Below, piece after piece: positions 23,868 through 32,280 of a DNA stretch of 44,802 bases. The DNA comes from Candidatus Moraniibacteriota bacterium (lineage in GTDB: Bacteria > Patescibacteriota > Minisyncoccia > Moranbacterales > UBA1568), in NCBI GenBank assembly GCA_903854995.1, contig CAINXS010000087.1, positions 1-44,802 on the forward strand, read 5' to 3'. Each line of letters begins with the position of its first letter. Position 1 is the stretch's first letter. Made by a program: the position numbers and the translations under genes. Under the pieces are notes generated by a model. That model was given only the letters and a program-made list of their open reading frames with translations, had not been told where the DNA came from and did not search any database.

Positions 23868-24969
23868 TCTTCCTGTTCACGAGATCGCTCATTACCGAGA
23901 GAAAGTGCTCTTCCGTAAAACGCGTATCGGCATCGGGATCAATGACATACGATGCACTTCCCCCGTCCAGAAACCTGTGTACCGCCTCCGCGAGCACCTC
24001 CGGCGTCGGTGCACCGAACAGCTCCCCGGTCAGACCTTCCCTGATTATTTCCACGGCTCCGCCGCGTCCGAGAGCGATGATCGGCGTCCCTAACCGAACC
24101 GCTTCCGCGGCAGTCATGCCGAAGTCTTCCTCGGACGGAACGACTACGGCTCTTGCGCGGCGATAGAGGGAAACAAGCTCTGCGTCCCCGACGCTTCCAA
24201 GGAACGTGACGCTGTCGCCTGCCGACGCGGTCAGTCTGGCGCGCTCCCGACCGTCCCCGACGATGCGCAGCGGGAGCCTCAGTTTATTGAAAGCCTCGAC
24301 GGCGATATCGATGCCCTTGCTGGCGGTCAAGCGGGAAACGACCAGAAAAAAGTCTTCGCGCGCCGGTCGAGGGGCCGACCCTTCAGACAGGGTTACCGGC
24401 GGATAGACGACGACCGAATCTCTCCGGTAATACTTCGCCACCCGTTCACGGGTATACTCGGAATTCGATACGAGCAGGTCGGGCCGGTCGGCCGCCTCCC
24501 TGTCCCATACCCGGAGATAGGAAAGATAGATTCGACCGACGAAACGCCCGAACATCCCGGCACGGATCATGTCGAGATACCGTTCGTTCGCGTCCCACAA
24601 AAGACGCATCGGGGAATGGAGATAGGCGATATGAAAGGTCCGCAGCCTGGTCACGATCCCTTTCGACCAGGCTCCGGAGGACGATATGACGATATCGAAT
24701 TCCCGAAGGTCGAGGGATTCCACCGCGACGGAATATAACGGAAGCAGCCACCGATACCGCTTTCGGATGGACTTCGGCAGTTTCTGCAAAAAAGACGTCC
24801 GGATTTCGCGTCCCTCGAAACGCCCCTTCATCGCCTCCTCATCGTAGAGGATCGTATAGATCGGCGCTTCGGCATCAAGTTTGATCAGGCTCTCCAATAC
24901 GCGTTCCGCCCCCCCGTAAGAGACGAGGAAGTCATGCACGAAAGCCGTCCTGTGCGAAGATTGCTTCAT
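23848..24969 (-). CDS. GT4 family glycosyltransferase (373 aa)
   Basis: GT-B fold transferase for envelope or capsule sugars, cytoplasmic and membrane-associated. The N-terminal domain has FVHDFLVSYGGAERVLESL, typical of mannosyltransferases of the WbaZ type; the C-terminal domain has LLVSNSEYTRERVAKYY, FFLVVSRLTASKGIDIAVEA and PSEEDFGMTAAEAVRLGTPI with the E-x7-E motif, then GGAVEIIREGLTG. The donor is probably a nucleotide-sugar such as GDP-mannose, but this cannot be proven here. It is the first gene of an apparent operon with holB and ftsQ. Confidence 0.9.
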   Translation of the reverse strand: MKQSSHRTAFVHDFLVSYGGAERVLESLIKLDAEAPIYTILYDEEAMKGRFEGREIRTSFLQKLPKSIRKRYRWLLPLYSVAVESLDLREFDIVISSSGAWSKGIVTRLRTFHIAYLHSPMRLLWDANERYLDMIRAGMFGRFVGRIYLSYLRVWDREAADRPDLLVSNSEYTRERVAKYYRRDSVVVYPPVTLSEGSAPRPAREDFFLVVSRLTASKGIDIAVEAFNKLRLPLRIVGDGRERARLTASAGDSVTFLGSVGDAELVSLYRRARAVVVPSEEDFGMTAAEAVRLGTPIIALGRGGAVEIIREGLTGELFGAPTPEVLAEAVHRFLDGGSASYVIDPDADTRFTEEHFLSVMSDLVNRKNDDPIQ

Positions 24970-25048
24970 TTCACTTTCGTTTGATACGACTTCACCCCCG
25001 GAAAGGGACCGTCCGATTCAAGGCAGTCCAGACCGATACGCACCGGCT

Positions 25049-26140
25049 TTATTTCAACAGGCCGGCAATCTCGTCCGCGCATGTAGCCCAACCGTAACGT
25101 TCCGCGTTCGACCGGCCTTTTTCTATTATACCATCACGAAGCGCCTTGTCTGAGAGCAGATTCCAGGCCAGGTCGGCGATCCCCCGGGGAGACGTCGGAT
25201 CGACATACAGCGCCCCATCGCCTCCTATTTCCGGCAATGAAGCGACATCGGACGTTATGACCGGCACTCCGGCCGCCTGCGCTTCCACGACCGGTAGGCC
25301 GAAGCCTTCATAGAGCGACGGGAACAGGAAAATGTCCGCACCACGAAGGAGCGTAAATTTTTCTTCCTCGCTCACATACCCCCTCTCGATGATATTCTCG
25401 CGATATTTCGACGCCTGTATCGCGTTCTTCACATCCGCATACCCGTACCCGGACTTGCCGGCGAGTACGAGCGCATGTGGAATGCCGTGACGTTCCTTCA
25501 GGATATCGAAGGCCTCGACGATCCTCCGAACGTTCTTCCTCTCCTCGATCCGTCCGATGAATAACAGATACGGCTGTTCGGTTCCGCATTCCCGACTTTC
25601 GACTTGCGACTTTCGACTTGCGACTTTCGAATTTTCTTCCGGCTTCCCCTCATGCACCACCCGCACCTTCGTTTCAGGCACACCGTACATACGCACGAGA
25701 TCGCGTTTCGTGTTCTCCGACACGGCGACGATCGTTTCGGCCGCATGGCACGAATACCGTATGACCGAACGCATATACAACCGCTCCCAGAAAGAATAGC
25801 TTTCCTTGGAATATTCGTACTCAAGACCGTGGATCGTGACGACCGATCGTCTGGGATGGATAAACGGTATGGTGTGCGCCGGAACGAATAGCACGTCGGG
25901 TCGATGAAGGAACATCTCCATCGACAATCGCACGTGCGTCCAGAACCGTGGGGCACGCAGACACCGCACCTGCCACGATTCCGGCAGATCGAAATCCGGA
26001 CCCTGTCCCTCACGGACGTACAAAATCACCCGCTCGTTACGGAGCGGGTCGCGGAGATGCGCGATGACCTGATATGAGTATTCCTCGATTCCCGTCCGAT
26101 TCCGAAGGAACGCCCTCGACGCGTCGATACCTATTACCAT
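25049..26140 (-). CDS. GT4 family glycosyltransferase with in-frame heptad array (363 aa)
   Basis: GT-B glycosyltransferase. The ATG at 26140 (MVIGIDASRAFLRNRTGIEE) is used; a longer frame translates the upstream hairpin. The N-terminal domain has IDASRAFLRNRTGIEEYSY and VTIHGLEYEYSKESY; the C-terminal domain has YLLFIGRIEERKNVRRIVEA, FPSLYEGFGLPVVEAQAAGV with E-x7-E, and VASLPEIGGDGALYVDP. Between the two domains a 21-nt-periodic stretch (about residues 184-198, SKVASRKSQVESRE) comes from an array of CGACTTT/CGACTTG heptads (25593-25631). It sits in a tolerant linker, so the enzyme is probably intact. Confidence 0.9.
   Translation of the reverse strand: MVIGIDASRAFLRNRTGIEEYSYQVIAHLRDPLRNERVILYVREGQGPDFDLPESWQVRCLRAPRFWTHVRLSMEMFLHRPDVLFVPAHTIPFIHPRRSVVTIHGLEYEYSKESYSFWERLYMRSVIRYSCHAAETIVAVSENTKRDLVRMYGVPETKVRVVHEGKPEENSKVASRKSQVESRECGTEQPYLLFIGRIEERKNVRRIVEAFDILKERHGIPHALVLAGKSGYGYADVKNAIQASKYRENIIERGYVSEEEKFTLLRGADIFLFPSLYEGFGLPVVEAQAAGVPVITSDVASLPEIGGDGALYVDPTSPRGIADLAWNLLSDKALRDGIIEKGRSNAERYGWATCADEIAGLLK
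25593..25631. repeat. Intragenic heptad array
   Basis: Five consecutive 7-base units, CGACTTT, CGACTTG, CGACTTT, CGACTTG, CGACTTT, then CGAATTT. Three units equal seven codons, so the reading frame is kept. The same kind of unit lies upstream of the gene at 33876 (GAAAGTCGAAAGTT). Confidence 0.85.
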
Positions 26141-26234
26141 ACTGATAACTGACAACTCACAACATACTACGACCAAACACAATGATTCCGTTGCTGGTTA
26201 TGGGTTGTTAGTTGTTAGTTGTTAGTCGCGAAGC
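26141..26234. repeat. Heptad hairpin between mreB and a GT4 gene
   Basis: Left arm ATAACTGACAACTCACAAC; right arm GTTGTTA repeated three times after GTTGCTGGTTATGG. On the minus strand the 3' arm (GTTGTGAGTTGTCAGTTATC) ends directly at the ATG at 26140. Confidence 0.85.
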
Positions 26235-27248
26235 CTACTTCCCCAGCATGATGCTTCGCTTATACGCCTCGAGGTTCTCGAGCACGATACCGGTCCCGCG
26301 CGCCACACAGAACGCCGGGTCGTCGGCCACGTAGCACGGCACGCCGATCGTCTTTCCGATCAGCTGGTCGAGATAGCGAAGCTGCGAGGTCCCCCCCGAC
26401 AGCACCATGCCCTTATCCATGATATCCGCGGACAACTCCGGCGGCGTTTCCTGGAGGACCTGCTTCACCACGTTCACGATTTCGCGAAGTTCGTCTTGGA
26501 TCGCCTCGGTAACCTCGTTCGACGAGACGGTGACGGTACGCGGCAACCCTCCCATGAGGTCGCGACCGCGGATGTCCATATGGTCTTCCTTCACCTGCGC
26601 GATCGCCGCCCCGATCTTTATCTTGAGTTCCTCGGCCGTACGCTCTCCGATCGCCAGGCTGTACTTGCGCTTGATGTAGTCGGAAATGGCCAGGTCGATC
26701 CGGTTCCCGCCGACTCGTGCCGACGCCGACGCGACCACGCCGCCGAGCGATATGACCGCGATCTCCGACGTTCCGCCGCCGATATTGATGATCATGTTCC
26801 CTTGGGCGGTATGGATCGGAATACCTGCGCCAATGGCCGCCAGGATCGGCTCCTTCACGACGTACGCCGCGCGCGCGCCCGCCTTGTTCGCCGCGTCGAT
26901 AACCGCGCGTCGCTCCGTGGAGGTGACACCGGCAGGAATGGAGAGCACGACTTCGGGGCGGATCAGGCGGAATCGTCCGGAAACCTTCTGGATGAAATAG
27001 CGGAGCATAGCCTCGGTGACGCGATAATCGGCTATCGCGCCGTCGCGAAGCGGTTGGGACGCGACGATCGAATCCGGTGTCCGGCCGATCATTTCTTTCG
27101 CCTCGTTCCCGACGGCAAGCACCTTGTTCTCGAATACCGACACTGCGACCACGGACGGTTCGTTCACCACGACGCCTTTCCCGGGAACGAATACGAGCGT
27201 GTTCGCCGTTCCGAGGTCGATACCGATTTTTCGTACGAATGGATTCAT
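26235..27248 (-). CDS. mreB: Rod-shape determining protein MreB
   Basis: Actin-like ATPase that guides cell-wall synthesis. Seen: KIGIDLGTANTLVFVPGKGV (phosphate 1), NEPSVVAV, PLRDGAIADY, VVLSIPAGVTSTERRAVIDA, NMIINIGGGTSEIAVISLGG (phosphate 2), and DKGMVLSGGTSQLRYLDQLI (adenosine motif). At 337 residues it is of normal length. The ATG at 27248 has no ribosome site; a long heptad-type hairpin fills the leader. It lies downstream of murA in the same direction, so co-transcription is possible only in the order murA before mreB. Confidence 0.98.
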   Translation of the reverse strand: MNPFVRKIGIDLGTANTLVFVPGKGVVVNEPSVVAVSVFENKVLAVGNEAKEMIGRTPDSIVASQPLRDGAIADYRVTEAMLRYFIQKVSGRFRLIRPEVVLSIPAGVTSTERRAVIDAANKAGARAAYVVKEPILAAIGAGIPIHTAQGNMIINIGGGTSEIAVISLGGVVASASARVGGNRIDLAISDYIKRKYSLAIGERTAEELKIKIGAAIAQVKEDHMDIRGRDLMGGLPRTVTVSSNEVTEAIQDELREIVNVVKQVLQETPPELSADIMDKGMVLSGGTSQLRYLDQLIGKTIGVPCYVADDPAFCVARGTGIVLENLEAYKRSIMLGK

Positions 27249-27393
27249 AATAGTCGCAAAGCACGGAAACCCGGAACACGAACTCCAAACAAAGCACGGG
27301 ACTCAGAATACAAACCCTCCCATCTCGAAGCCAGTTCTTTGTGTTTCGTTTGGTCTTTGTGTTTTCGGGCTCTGTGTTCTTTTTTTCGAAGCG
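27249..27393. repeat. Long imperfect hairpin upstream of mreB
   Basis: Left arm CAAAGCACGGAAACCCGGAACACGAAC...CAAACAAAGCACGGGACTC, right arm TTTGTGTTTCGTTTGGTC and TTTGTGTTTTCGGGCTCTGTG. Units of about 7 bases recur. On the minus strand the 3' arm ends at the mreB ATG. Confidence 0.65.
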
Positions 27394-28662
27394 TTACGCC
27401 TCGACACGCCGTATGTCCGCACCGAGCGCCGACAGACGCTCCTCGATACGCTCATAGCCGCGGTCCACCTGGTAAATATCATCGATGACGGTCTTGCCGT
27501 CGGCCGCAAGCGCCGCGATGATGAGCGCCGCTCCAGCCCGGAGGTCATAGCTTCGTATGGTCGTCCCCCTCAGCTTCGCGGGACCCCGGAACATCACCTG
27601 GTGCGGGTTGAGTACCGTCGCGTGTGCGCGCATTTTTTCGAGCTCGGCAACATAGTTGAAACGGCCCTCGAAGACCGTATCGAAAATAAGCGTCTCCCCG
27701 TCCGCAAGCGCGGCCAACACGCCGAACGGCGCCTGCACGTCCGACGGTATCCCCGGATACGTGCGGGTGTCTATCTTCGACACGGCGGTCAGCCGATCTG
27801 CGGGAACGACCGTAATCGAATCGCCATCGACATGAAAATCCGCCCCGAACTCCCGAAGTTTCTCGAGCACGATGTCGAGATGGTGTTCCCGGGCATTGGT
27901 GACCGTGAGAGGGCTTCCGGTCGCGACGCCGAGAATGAGAAACGTCGCCGCCTCGTTGGCATCCGGAATGACCGCATGCTCGGCACCGGAAAGCTTGTCG
28001 GTCCCTTCGATCTCGATCACGTGCGTTCCGAGACCGGAAATTTTCGCACCCATCTTCCCGAGAAACCGCCCCAGGTCCTCGACATGAGGCTCGGTCGCGG
28101 CGACGCGGATGACCGTTTTTCCAGGCATGCCTGCCGCAAGCATCATCGCGTTCTCCGTAGCGGTCACGGACATTTCCCGAAGCGCGATATCGCCAGGCTT
28201 CCGCCCGAAGGCGTCAACGACGTACTCCTTGCCGTCCCCGGAGACCGAGATGTTGACGCCGAGCTTTCGGAGCGCGTCGAAATGTGTCCCGACCGGTCTC
28301 GATCCGATGACACACCCGCCCGGCTGATAGAGTGAGAATCGTTCGGACCGCACCGGCAGCGAACCGAGCAGCAGTATCGACGAACGTATTTTTTTGACAA
28401 GTGAAGCGTCCATACGACCGGGGTCGATGTCTCGCGGCGTCACCGCGACCGTCCGATCGTCCCGCCACTCTACAGAGGCGCCGATACTCTCGAGTATTTC
28501 GAGCAGACGGAACACGTCCTCGATTCGCGGGACGTTGCTGACGATGCTCGTTTCGGTGGAGAGAAGGGTCGCGGCCAGAATCGGCAACGCCGCGTTCTTG
28601 GAACCGCGGACATCGATGGTCCCGGAAAGCCGCTTTCCTCCCTGTATTTCGAATCGTTCCAT
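27394..28662 (-). CDS. murA: UDP-N-acetylglucosamine 1-carboxyvinyltransferase
   Basis: MurA makes the first committed peptidoglycan precursor from UDP-GlcNAc and phosphoenolpyruvate. Seen: MERFEIQGGKRLSGTIDVRG, SKNAALPILAATLL, the active-site loop with Cys in PGGCVIGSRPVGTHFDALRK (the residue targeted by fosfomycin), and TDVQAPF-like SDVQAPFGVLAAL. At 422 residues it is of normal length. The ATG at 28662 is chosen because the promoter (28670-28698) leaves almost no leader: the upstream ATG at 28671 would lie inside the -10 box. The mRNA is therefore probably leaderless. Confidence 0.97.
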   Translation of the reverse strand: MERFEIQGGKRLSGTIDVRGSKNAALPILAATLLSTETSIVSNVPRIEDVFRLLEILESIGASVEWRDDRTVAVTPRDIDPGRMDASLVKKIRSSILLLGSLPVRSERFSLYQPGGCVIGSRPVGTHFDALRKLGVNISVSGDGKEYVVDAFGRKPGDIALREMSVTATENAMMLAAGMPGKTVIRVAATEPHVEDLGRFLGKMGAKISGLGTHVIEIEGTDKLSGAEHAVIPDANEAATFLILGVATGSPLTVTNAREHHLDIVLEKLREFGADFHVDGDSITVVPADRLTAVSKIDTRTYPGIPSDVQAPFGVLAALADGETLIFDTVFEGRFNYVAELEKMRAHATVLNPHQVMFRGPAKLRGTTIRSYDLRAGAALIIAALAADGKTVIDDIYQVDRGYERIEERLSALGADIRRVEA

Positions 28663-28669
28663 GTGTGCC

Positions 28670-28698
28670 ATTCTACCCCAGACAGGCCTATAAATCAA
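28670..28698 (-). promoter_or_regulatory. Promoter of murA, giving a leaderless mRNA
   Basis: -35 TTGATT (28693-28698), 17 bases, -10 TAGAAT (28670-28675). The expected start of transcription, about 7 bases on, falls at or next to the ATG at 28662. Confidence 0.75.
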
Positions 28699-28751
28699 GC
28701 CGGGAAGAGCTCCGTGCACGCGACTCCGGAACGCCCCGCGGACTTCCGGAC

Positions 28752-28775
28752 AAAAAGAAAACCCCGTCAGGGGTT
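28752..28775 (-). terminator. Terminator after the CAP-domain gene
   Basis: On the minus strand AACCCC-tgac-GGGGTT is followed by TTCTTTTTG. It lies about 190 bases beyond the stop at 28961; the stretch between (28776-28960) is T-rich in part and has no visible gene. Confidence 0.7.
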
Positions 28776-28960
28776 GTTCTTGTATGTGTTTCTGCCGGGA
28801 ACGCGAAGCGCGGCCGGACAGGAGGAAGGAGGATTCGTTCCTATTCCTAATGTTTTTGTGTTCGTTTTTCTGTTTGTTTTTTTCAAGGTACGTTCCGTGC
28901 CTTTCGGCCGGAAGGGAACGTCCGCACATCGGGGACACTCCCTCCCGCTCGAAAGCGGGG

Positions 28961-29752
28961 TCAGGAAAGATACACGCCCTCGCGCGTCTCACGTGAAAGG
29001 AGCAACCGCGTGAACAACGATACCGCGACGATCTGGGTCAGGGCGAAGACCAGGACGGAAACGAGTTGGGCGATATCGTATCGGCCGTCCCCTATCGCCG
29101 CCGCCTCCTTGGCGAGCGTGTCGATCTTGGGAACGTTCATGTTCGAGAACAGCGCGATGCGCCCGGAAGTGTCTGTTCCGTCGTTCCCCCGCTGCTGAGA
29201 GACCCCGGAAACCGCCGGGAGTTCCCCTTTGCACATCGCGAGAGCATCCTCCTTCGTCAAAGACGTCTGGACCTCCTGACCCGGTCGCGTACCGAACATC
29301 TCGACGACCAGCATCGTTTCGCGTCCTTCGAAGTAGGTCTTCTTCACGGCAATCCCTATCTCACGAAAACGTGGATCCAGGACGTTCTGACAATGCTTTT
29401 CACTTTTCATCCAGGCAAGGTGCTCGCTCTCCGGATCATTGAAATGAATCGCGAGGTTCTCTCCGGCATACCGGTACCCGTAATCCGCCTTATCCATGAA
29501 ATACCACGGGGTCAGACCGGCCGGCGACGTATGCGCGAAGTATCCGCTCTTTTCCATGTCGGCCAATTTGAGCGCTGCAGCCTTCTCGAGCGTATTACTG
29601 ACCGACAGCTCGGCGATTCCGCGCTGCTTCCGCTCACCGTTCGCGAGTTTCACGGCCTGTTCCACCCACGGTGACGCCGAACCGGCCGCAAAGACGTTCC
29701 CGGCCGGGATAAGGAGAAGGGCTATTAATATGATGATGGTCGACCGTTTCAT
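28961..29752 (-). CDS. Secreted CAP-domain (SCP/PR1) protein with C-terminal membrane anchor
   Basis: A signal peptide (MKRSTIIILIALLLIPAGNV, cleavage near FAAGS) precedes a CAP domain (about residues 30-160) with LANGERKQRGIAELSVS, SGYFAHTSPAGLTPWYFMDK, YAGENLAIHF and an H near EHLAWMKSEKHCQNVLD. The canonical CAP His and Glu pairs are present in these motifs. A spacer and a C-terminal hydrophobic helix (about 227-250, IAQLVSVLVFALTQIVAVSL) suggest anchoring to the membrane. CAP proteins are extracellular and of varied or unknown function in bacteria. A strong promoter (29830-29858) and a hairpin in the leader (29778-29811) suggest controlled expression. Confidence 0.9.
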   Translation of the reverse strand: MKRSTIIILIALLLIPAGNVFAAGSASPWVEQAVKLANGERKQRGIAELSVSNTLEKAAALKLADMEKSGYFAHTSPAGLTPWYFMDKADYGYRYAGENLAIHFNDPESEHLAWMKSEKHCQNVLDPRFREIGIAVKKTYFEGRETMLVVEMFGTRPGQEVQTSLTKEDALAMCKGELPAVSGVSQQRGNDGTDTSGRIALFSNMNVPKIDTLAKEAAAIGDGRYDIAQLVSVLVFALTQIVAVSLFTRLLLSRETREGVYLS

Positions 29753-29777
29753 GTGTTTGTTTCGGTATAAAGAAGGA

Positions 29778-29811
29778 AAAGCGGCTGTTTCACCCGTGAA
29801 ACACCCGCTTT
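29778..29811. terminator. Hairpin between trxB and the CAP gene, possible attenuator
   Basis: On the minus strand AAAGCGGGTGTTTCAC pairs with GTGAAACAGCCGCTTT (one mismatch), followed by TCCTTCTTT. It lies downstream of both the trxB stop and the CAP-gene promoter, so it could end trxB transcripts and also attenuate the CAP transcript. Its core TGTTTCAC-GG-GTGAAACA recalls a ParB site with two extra bases. Confidence 0.65.
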
Positions 29812-29829
29812 CTATCCTTCCATGGCTCC

Positions 29830-29858
29830 ATTATAGCACGAAAAAACCGACCGGTCAA
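29830..29858 (-). promoter_or_regulatory. Strong promoter of the CAP-domain gene
   Basis: -35 TTGACC (29853-29858), 17 bases, -10 TATAAT (29830-29835) preceded by TGC. It overlaps the stop codon of trxB. Confidence 0.85.
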
Positions 29859-30814
29859 TCACCGGAGACGACCGTCGTCGGGTCACCTGCTCCGGCACCT
29901 CGTACGAAATCGTATGCGGAGAGCGACGCGACCGCCCCCTGCCCCGCTGATATGTTGTTCTGCCGATACGGCTGGTCCGTCACGTCTCCGGCCGCGAAGA
30001 TTCCCGGACACGACGTCTCGAACGTCCGCGGGTTCACGACGATCTCGCCACCTCGCGTACGCTCCACCAGATCACGGGCAAGTTCGAAATTCGGCATCAT
30101 GCCGATCTCGACGAAGACGCCGTCGCACGGGATTTCGCGACGCTCACCCGTCGACAGGTCCTCATACCGAAGCGCGGTCACCTTGCGCTCACCGACGATC
30201 TCCTCGGACTTAGCGTTCCGGATCGCACTCACCTTTTCGGATCCGAGCACGCGCTCACGGAGGACGGGATCGCCCGTGAACTCCGGATCGATCGTCAGGA
30301 TCGTCACCTTCGTCGCATACGGCAGAAGGTCCTCCACCGCCTCGAGCGCGCAGTTGCCGCCGCCGACGACCGTGACCGTCTTGTTCCGGAAAAACGGCGC
30401 ATCACAGGTCGAACAGTATGCGACCCCTTTCCCCTGAAACAGATCTTCGCCGGGAACGCCGAGGTGACGATGCCGTACACCGGACGCGACGATGACGGAT
30501 TTCGTTTCGAACGTCTCCCCTTTTTCCGTCGTCACCAGAAAGGTCGTACCGTCGTTCCTGCCGATGCCCGTGACCGCTTCGTCCGTACGGATATCGATTC
30601 CTTCCTGCGCGCGGAGATGCGCTTCGAGCCGCTGCCCGAATCCGACCCCGGTGATCGAAGGCTCGCCGATCCAGTTCTCGATGGTCGCAGATATCGACGA
30701 TGACCCGCCGATCGTTCCGGCAAGAAGCAGACACTTCATCTTCTTGCGGGCGGCATATACCCCGGCCGTGACTCCCGCCGGTCCTCCCCCGACGATGATG
30801 ACGTCGTATACCAT
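29855..30814 (-). CDS. trxB: Thioredoxin reductase
   Basis: FAD/NADPH enzyme that reduces thioredoxin. Seen: YDVIIVGGGPAGVTAGVYAA (FAD), the redox pair CSTC in GVAYCSTCDAPFFRNK (about residues 133-136), TVVGGGNCALEAVEDLL (NAD(P) site), and the C-terminal GIFAAGDVTDQPYRQ. The NADPH-type HRRxxxR motif after the second nucleotide site is not evident (the region reads TILTIDPEFTGDP), so cofactor preference may differ from the classical enzyme. At 319 residues it is of normal length. It follows murD by 27 bases. Confidence 0.95.
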   Translation of the reverse strand: MVYDVIIVGGGPAGVTAGVYAARKKMKCLLLAGTIGGSSSISATIENWIGEPSITGVGFGQRLEAHLRAQEGIDIRTDEAVTGIGRNDGTTFLVTTEKGETFETKSVIVASGVRHRHLGVPGEDLFQGKGVAYCSTCDAPFFRNKTVTVVGGGNCALEAVEDLLPYATKVTILTIDPEFTGDPVLRERVLGSEKVSAIRNAKSEEIVGERKVTALRYEDLSTGERREIPCDGVFVEIGMMPNFELARDLVERTRGGEIVVNPRTFETSCPGIFAAGDVTDQPYRQNNISAGQGAVASLSAYDFVRGAGAGDPTTVVSGD

Positions 30815-30841
30815 ATGTTTTCGATAAATGATGAATGATTC

Positions 30842-32254
30842 CTACCGCTTGTTCTTCATGATACCGTTCCTGACCGCATCCTGAAATTGTTCGCCCCGGT
30901 CGAACTCGTTTTGGAACAGACTGAAACTCGCGGCCCCGGGCGAAAGAAGCACGATGTCGCCGGGCTCCGCCGATCGGTATGCGAGCTCGACGGCCTTCCC
31001 CATATCGGACACCGTCTCGAACCGACGATCCTTTTCCGGTTCAGGGAGACGGCTTCTGATCTCCCGAAGCAATCGCTCCGTTCCGGGTCCTTCGAAAAAG
31101 ACGGCGCCCTTGGCCTTCCGTAGGATTTCCTCCGCCAACGGTCCGAAATCGAGCCGTTTGTCGGAACCTCCCGCGATGATGATGGCGGGACGATCGAACG
31201 AACGCAGAGCGGAAACCGCTGCTTCCGGGACCGTCGCGGCGGAATCGTCATAGAACGTGATGCCGCGATGTTCCGCGACGAGCTCGAGCCGGTGGGGAAG
31301 CCCGCGAAACGTCCGCAACGCGGCCGCGATTTTTTCCGACGGGATACCCGACACGAATGCCGCCGATGCCGCCGGAAGTGCCGCCGCAAGAACGTGGTCT
31401 CCGTGAATCCGCAGATCGGACTTCCGAAAGAGGACTGTCCGCTCCCCACCACGCACGATGACCGCCTCGTCTCCCGAGAAGAACGCGCCGCGTTCGAGCG
31501 GGCCACCGGCTGCCGAGAACGGGACGTACTCCGATAGGACATTTTGATCGTCGGCAAAACCGAGCGTCATGTCGACGATACGGATGTCGCCTTTTTTCTG
31601 AAACTCGTAGAGCGCCTTCTTATCCGAGAGATATTCGGACATCGACCGGTAATGGTCGAGATGATCGGGGAAAAAATTCGTGAAGACGGCGATGTTGGGG
31701 CTCCTTTTCAAGCGGCGGAGCGCCGAAAGCCTCCAACTCGACAGTTCGAACACGACCGTGTCCTTCGCGCGGATCCGGCCAAGGGCACTGAGCACCGGCG
31801 CGCAACCGATGCCGACCGGAACGACGCCTCGTCCCGACTCCCGAAAGACATGGGCGATCATGCTCGAAGTCGTCGTCTTCCCCTTCGTGCCGGTCACCCC
31901 GATGATCGGATTCTCGCAGTTCTCGAAGAAGATACCCGAATCCATCTCGACCGGAATCCCTTTCGATTCGGCGAGACGGACGTATTCGTTCGTCCACGGT
32001 ATCGCCGGGTTCTTCACGACCAGATCCGTCCGCGAAAAATCCTCGGGCCGATGCTGCCCGAGGACATACGTGATATTCCCGTAACGGGAAAGCCGGTTCA
32101 GTGACGGAAGCAGACGCTCGCGTCGCTTCATGTCAGTGACGACGATGTCTCGGACACCGGAGTGCTCCAGAAACTCCACGGTTCCGACCCCGCCCTCATT
32201 CACGCCGAGCCCGAACACGGTCACCCGCTTCCCCTTGAGATCCTCTTTCCTCAT
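30842..32254 (-). CDS. murD: UDP-N-acetylmuramoylalanine--D-glutamate ligase
   Basis: Adds D-Glu to UDP-MurNAc-L-Ala. Seen: RVTVFGLGVNEGGVGTVEFL (N-terminal domain), the ATP loop GVTGTKGKTTTSSMIAHVF (about residue 124), ELSSWRL, NFFPDHLDHY and the C-terminal FRGLPHRLELVAEHRGITFY-DDSAATVPEA. These motifs mark MurD among the Mur ligases. The ATG at 32254 (MRKEDLKGKR) is chosen over a TTG at 32278. The gene starts 26 bases after the stop of the amidohydrolase gene and runs into trxB, so an operon is likely. Confidence 0.95.
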   Translation of the reverse strand: MRKEDLKGKRVTVFGLGVNEGGVGTVEFLEHSGVRDIVVTDMKRRERLLPSLNRLSRYGNITYVLGQHRPEDFSRTDLVVKNPAIPWTNEYVRLAESKGIPVEMDSGIFFENCENPIIGVTGTKGKTTTSSMIAHVFRESGRGVVPVGIGCAPVLSALGRIRAKDTVVFELSSWRLSALRRLKRSPNIAVFTNFFPDHLDHYRSMSEYLSDKKALYEFQKKGDIRIVDMTLGFADDQNVLSEYVPFSAAGGPLERGAFFSGDEAVIVRGGERTVLFRKSDLRIHGDHVLAAALPAASAAFVSGIPSEKIAAALRTFRGLPHRLELVAEHRGITFYDDSAATVPEAAVSALRSFDRPAIIIAGGSDKRLDFGPLAEEILRKAKGAVFFEGPGTERLLREIRSRLPEPEKDRRFETVSDMGKAVELAYRSAEPGDIVLLSPGAASFSLFQNEFDRGEQFQDAVRNGIMKNKR

Positions 32255-32280
32255 AATGTGTCGCCATTCCCCTCGCAAAG

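Noticed and set aside
28986-28997. TCTCACGTGAAA as a parS site
   Set aside because: Only about 12 of 16 consensus positions match and it lies inside the coding end of the CAP-domain gene.
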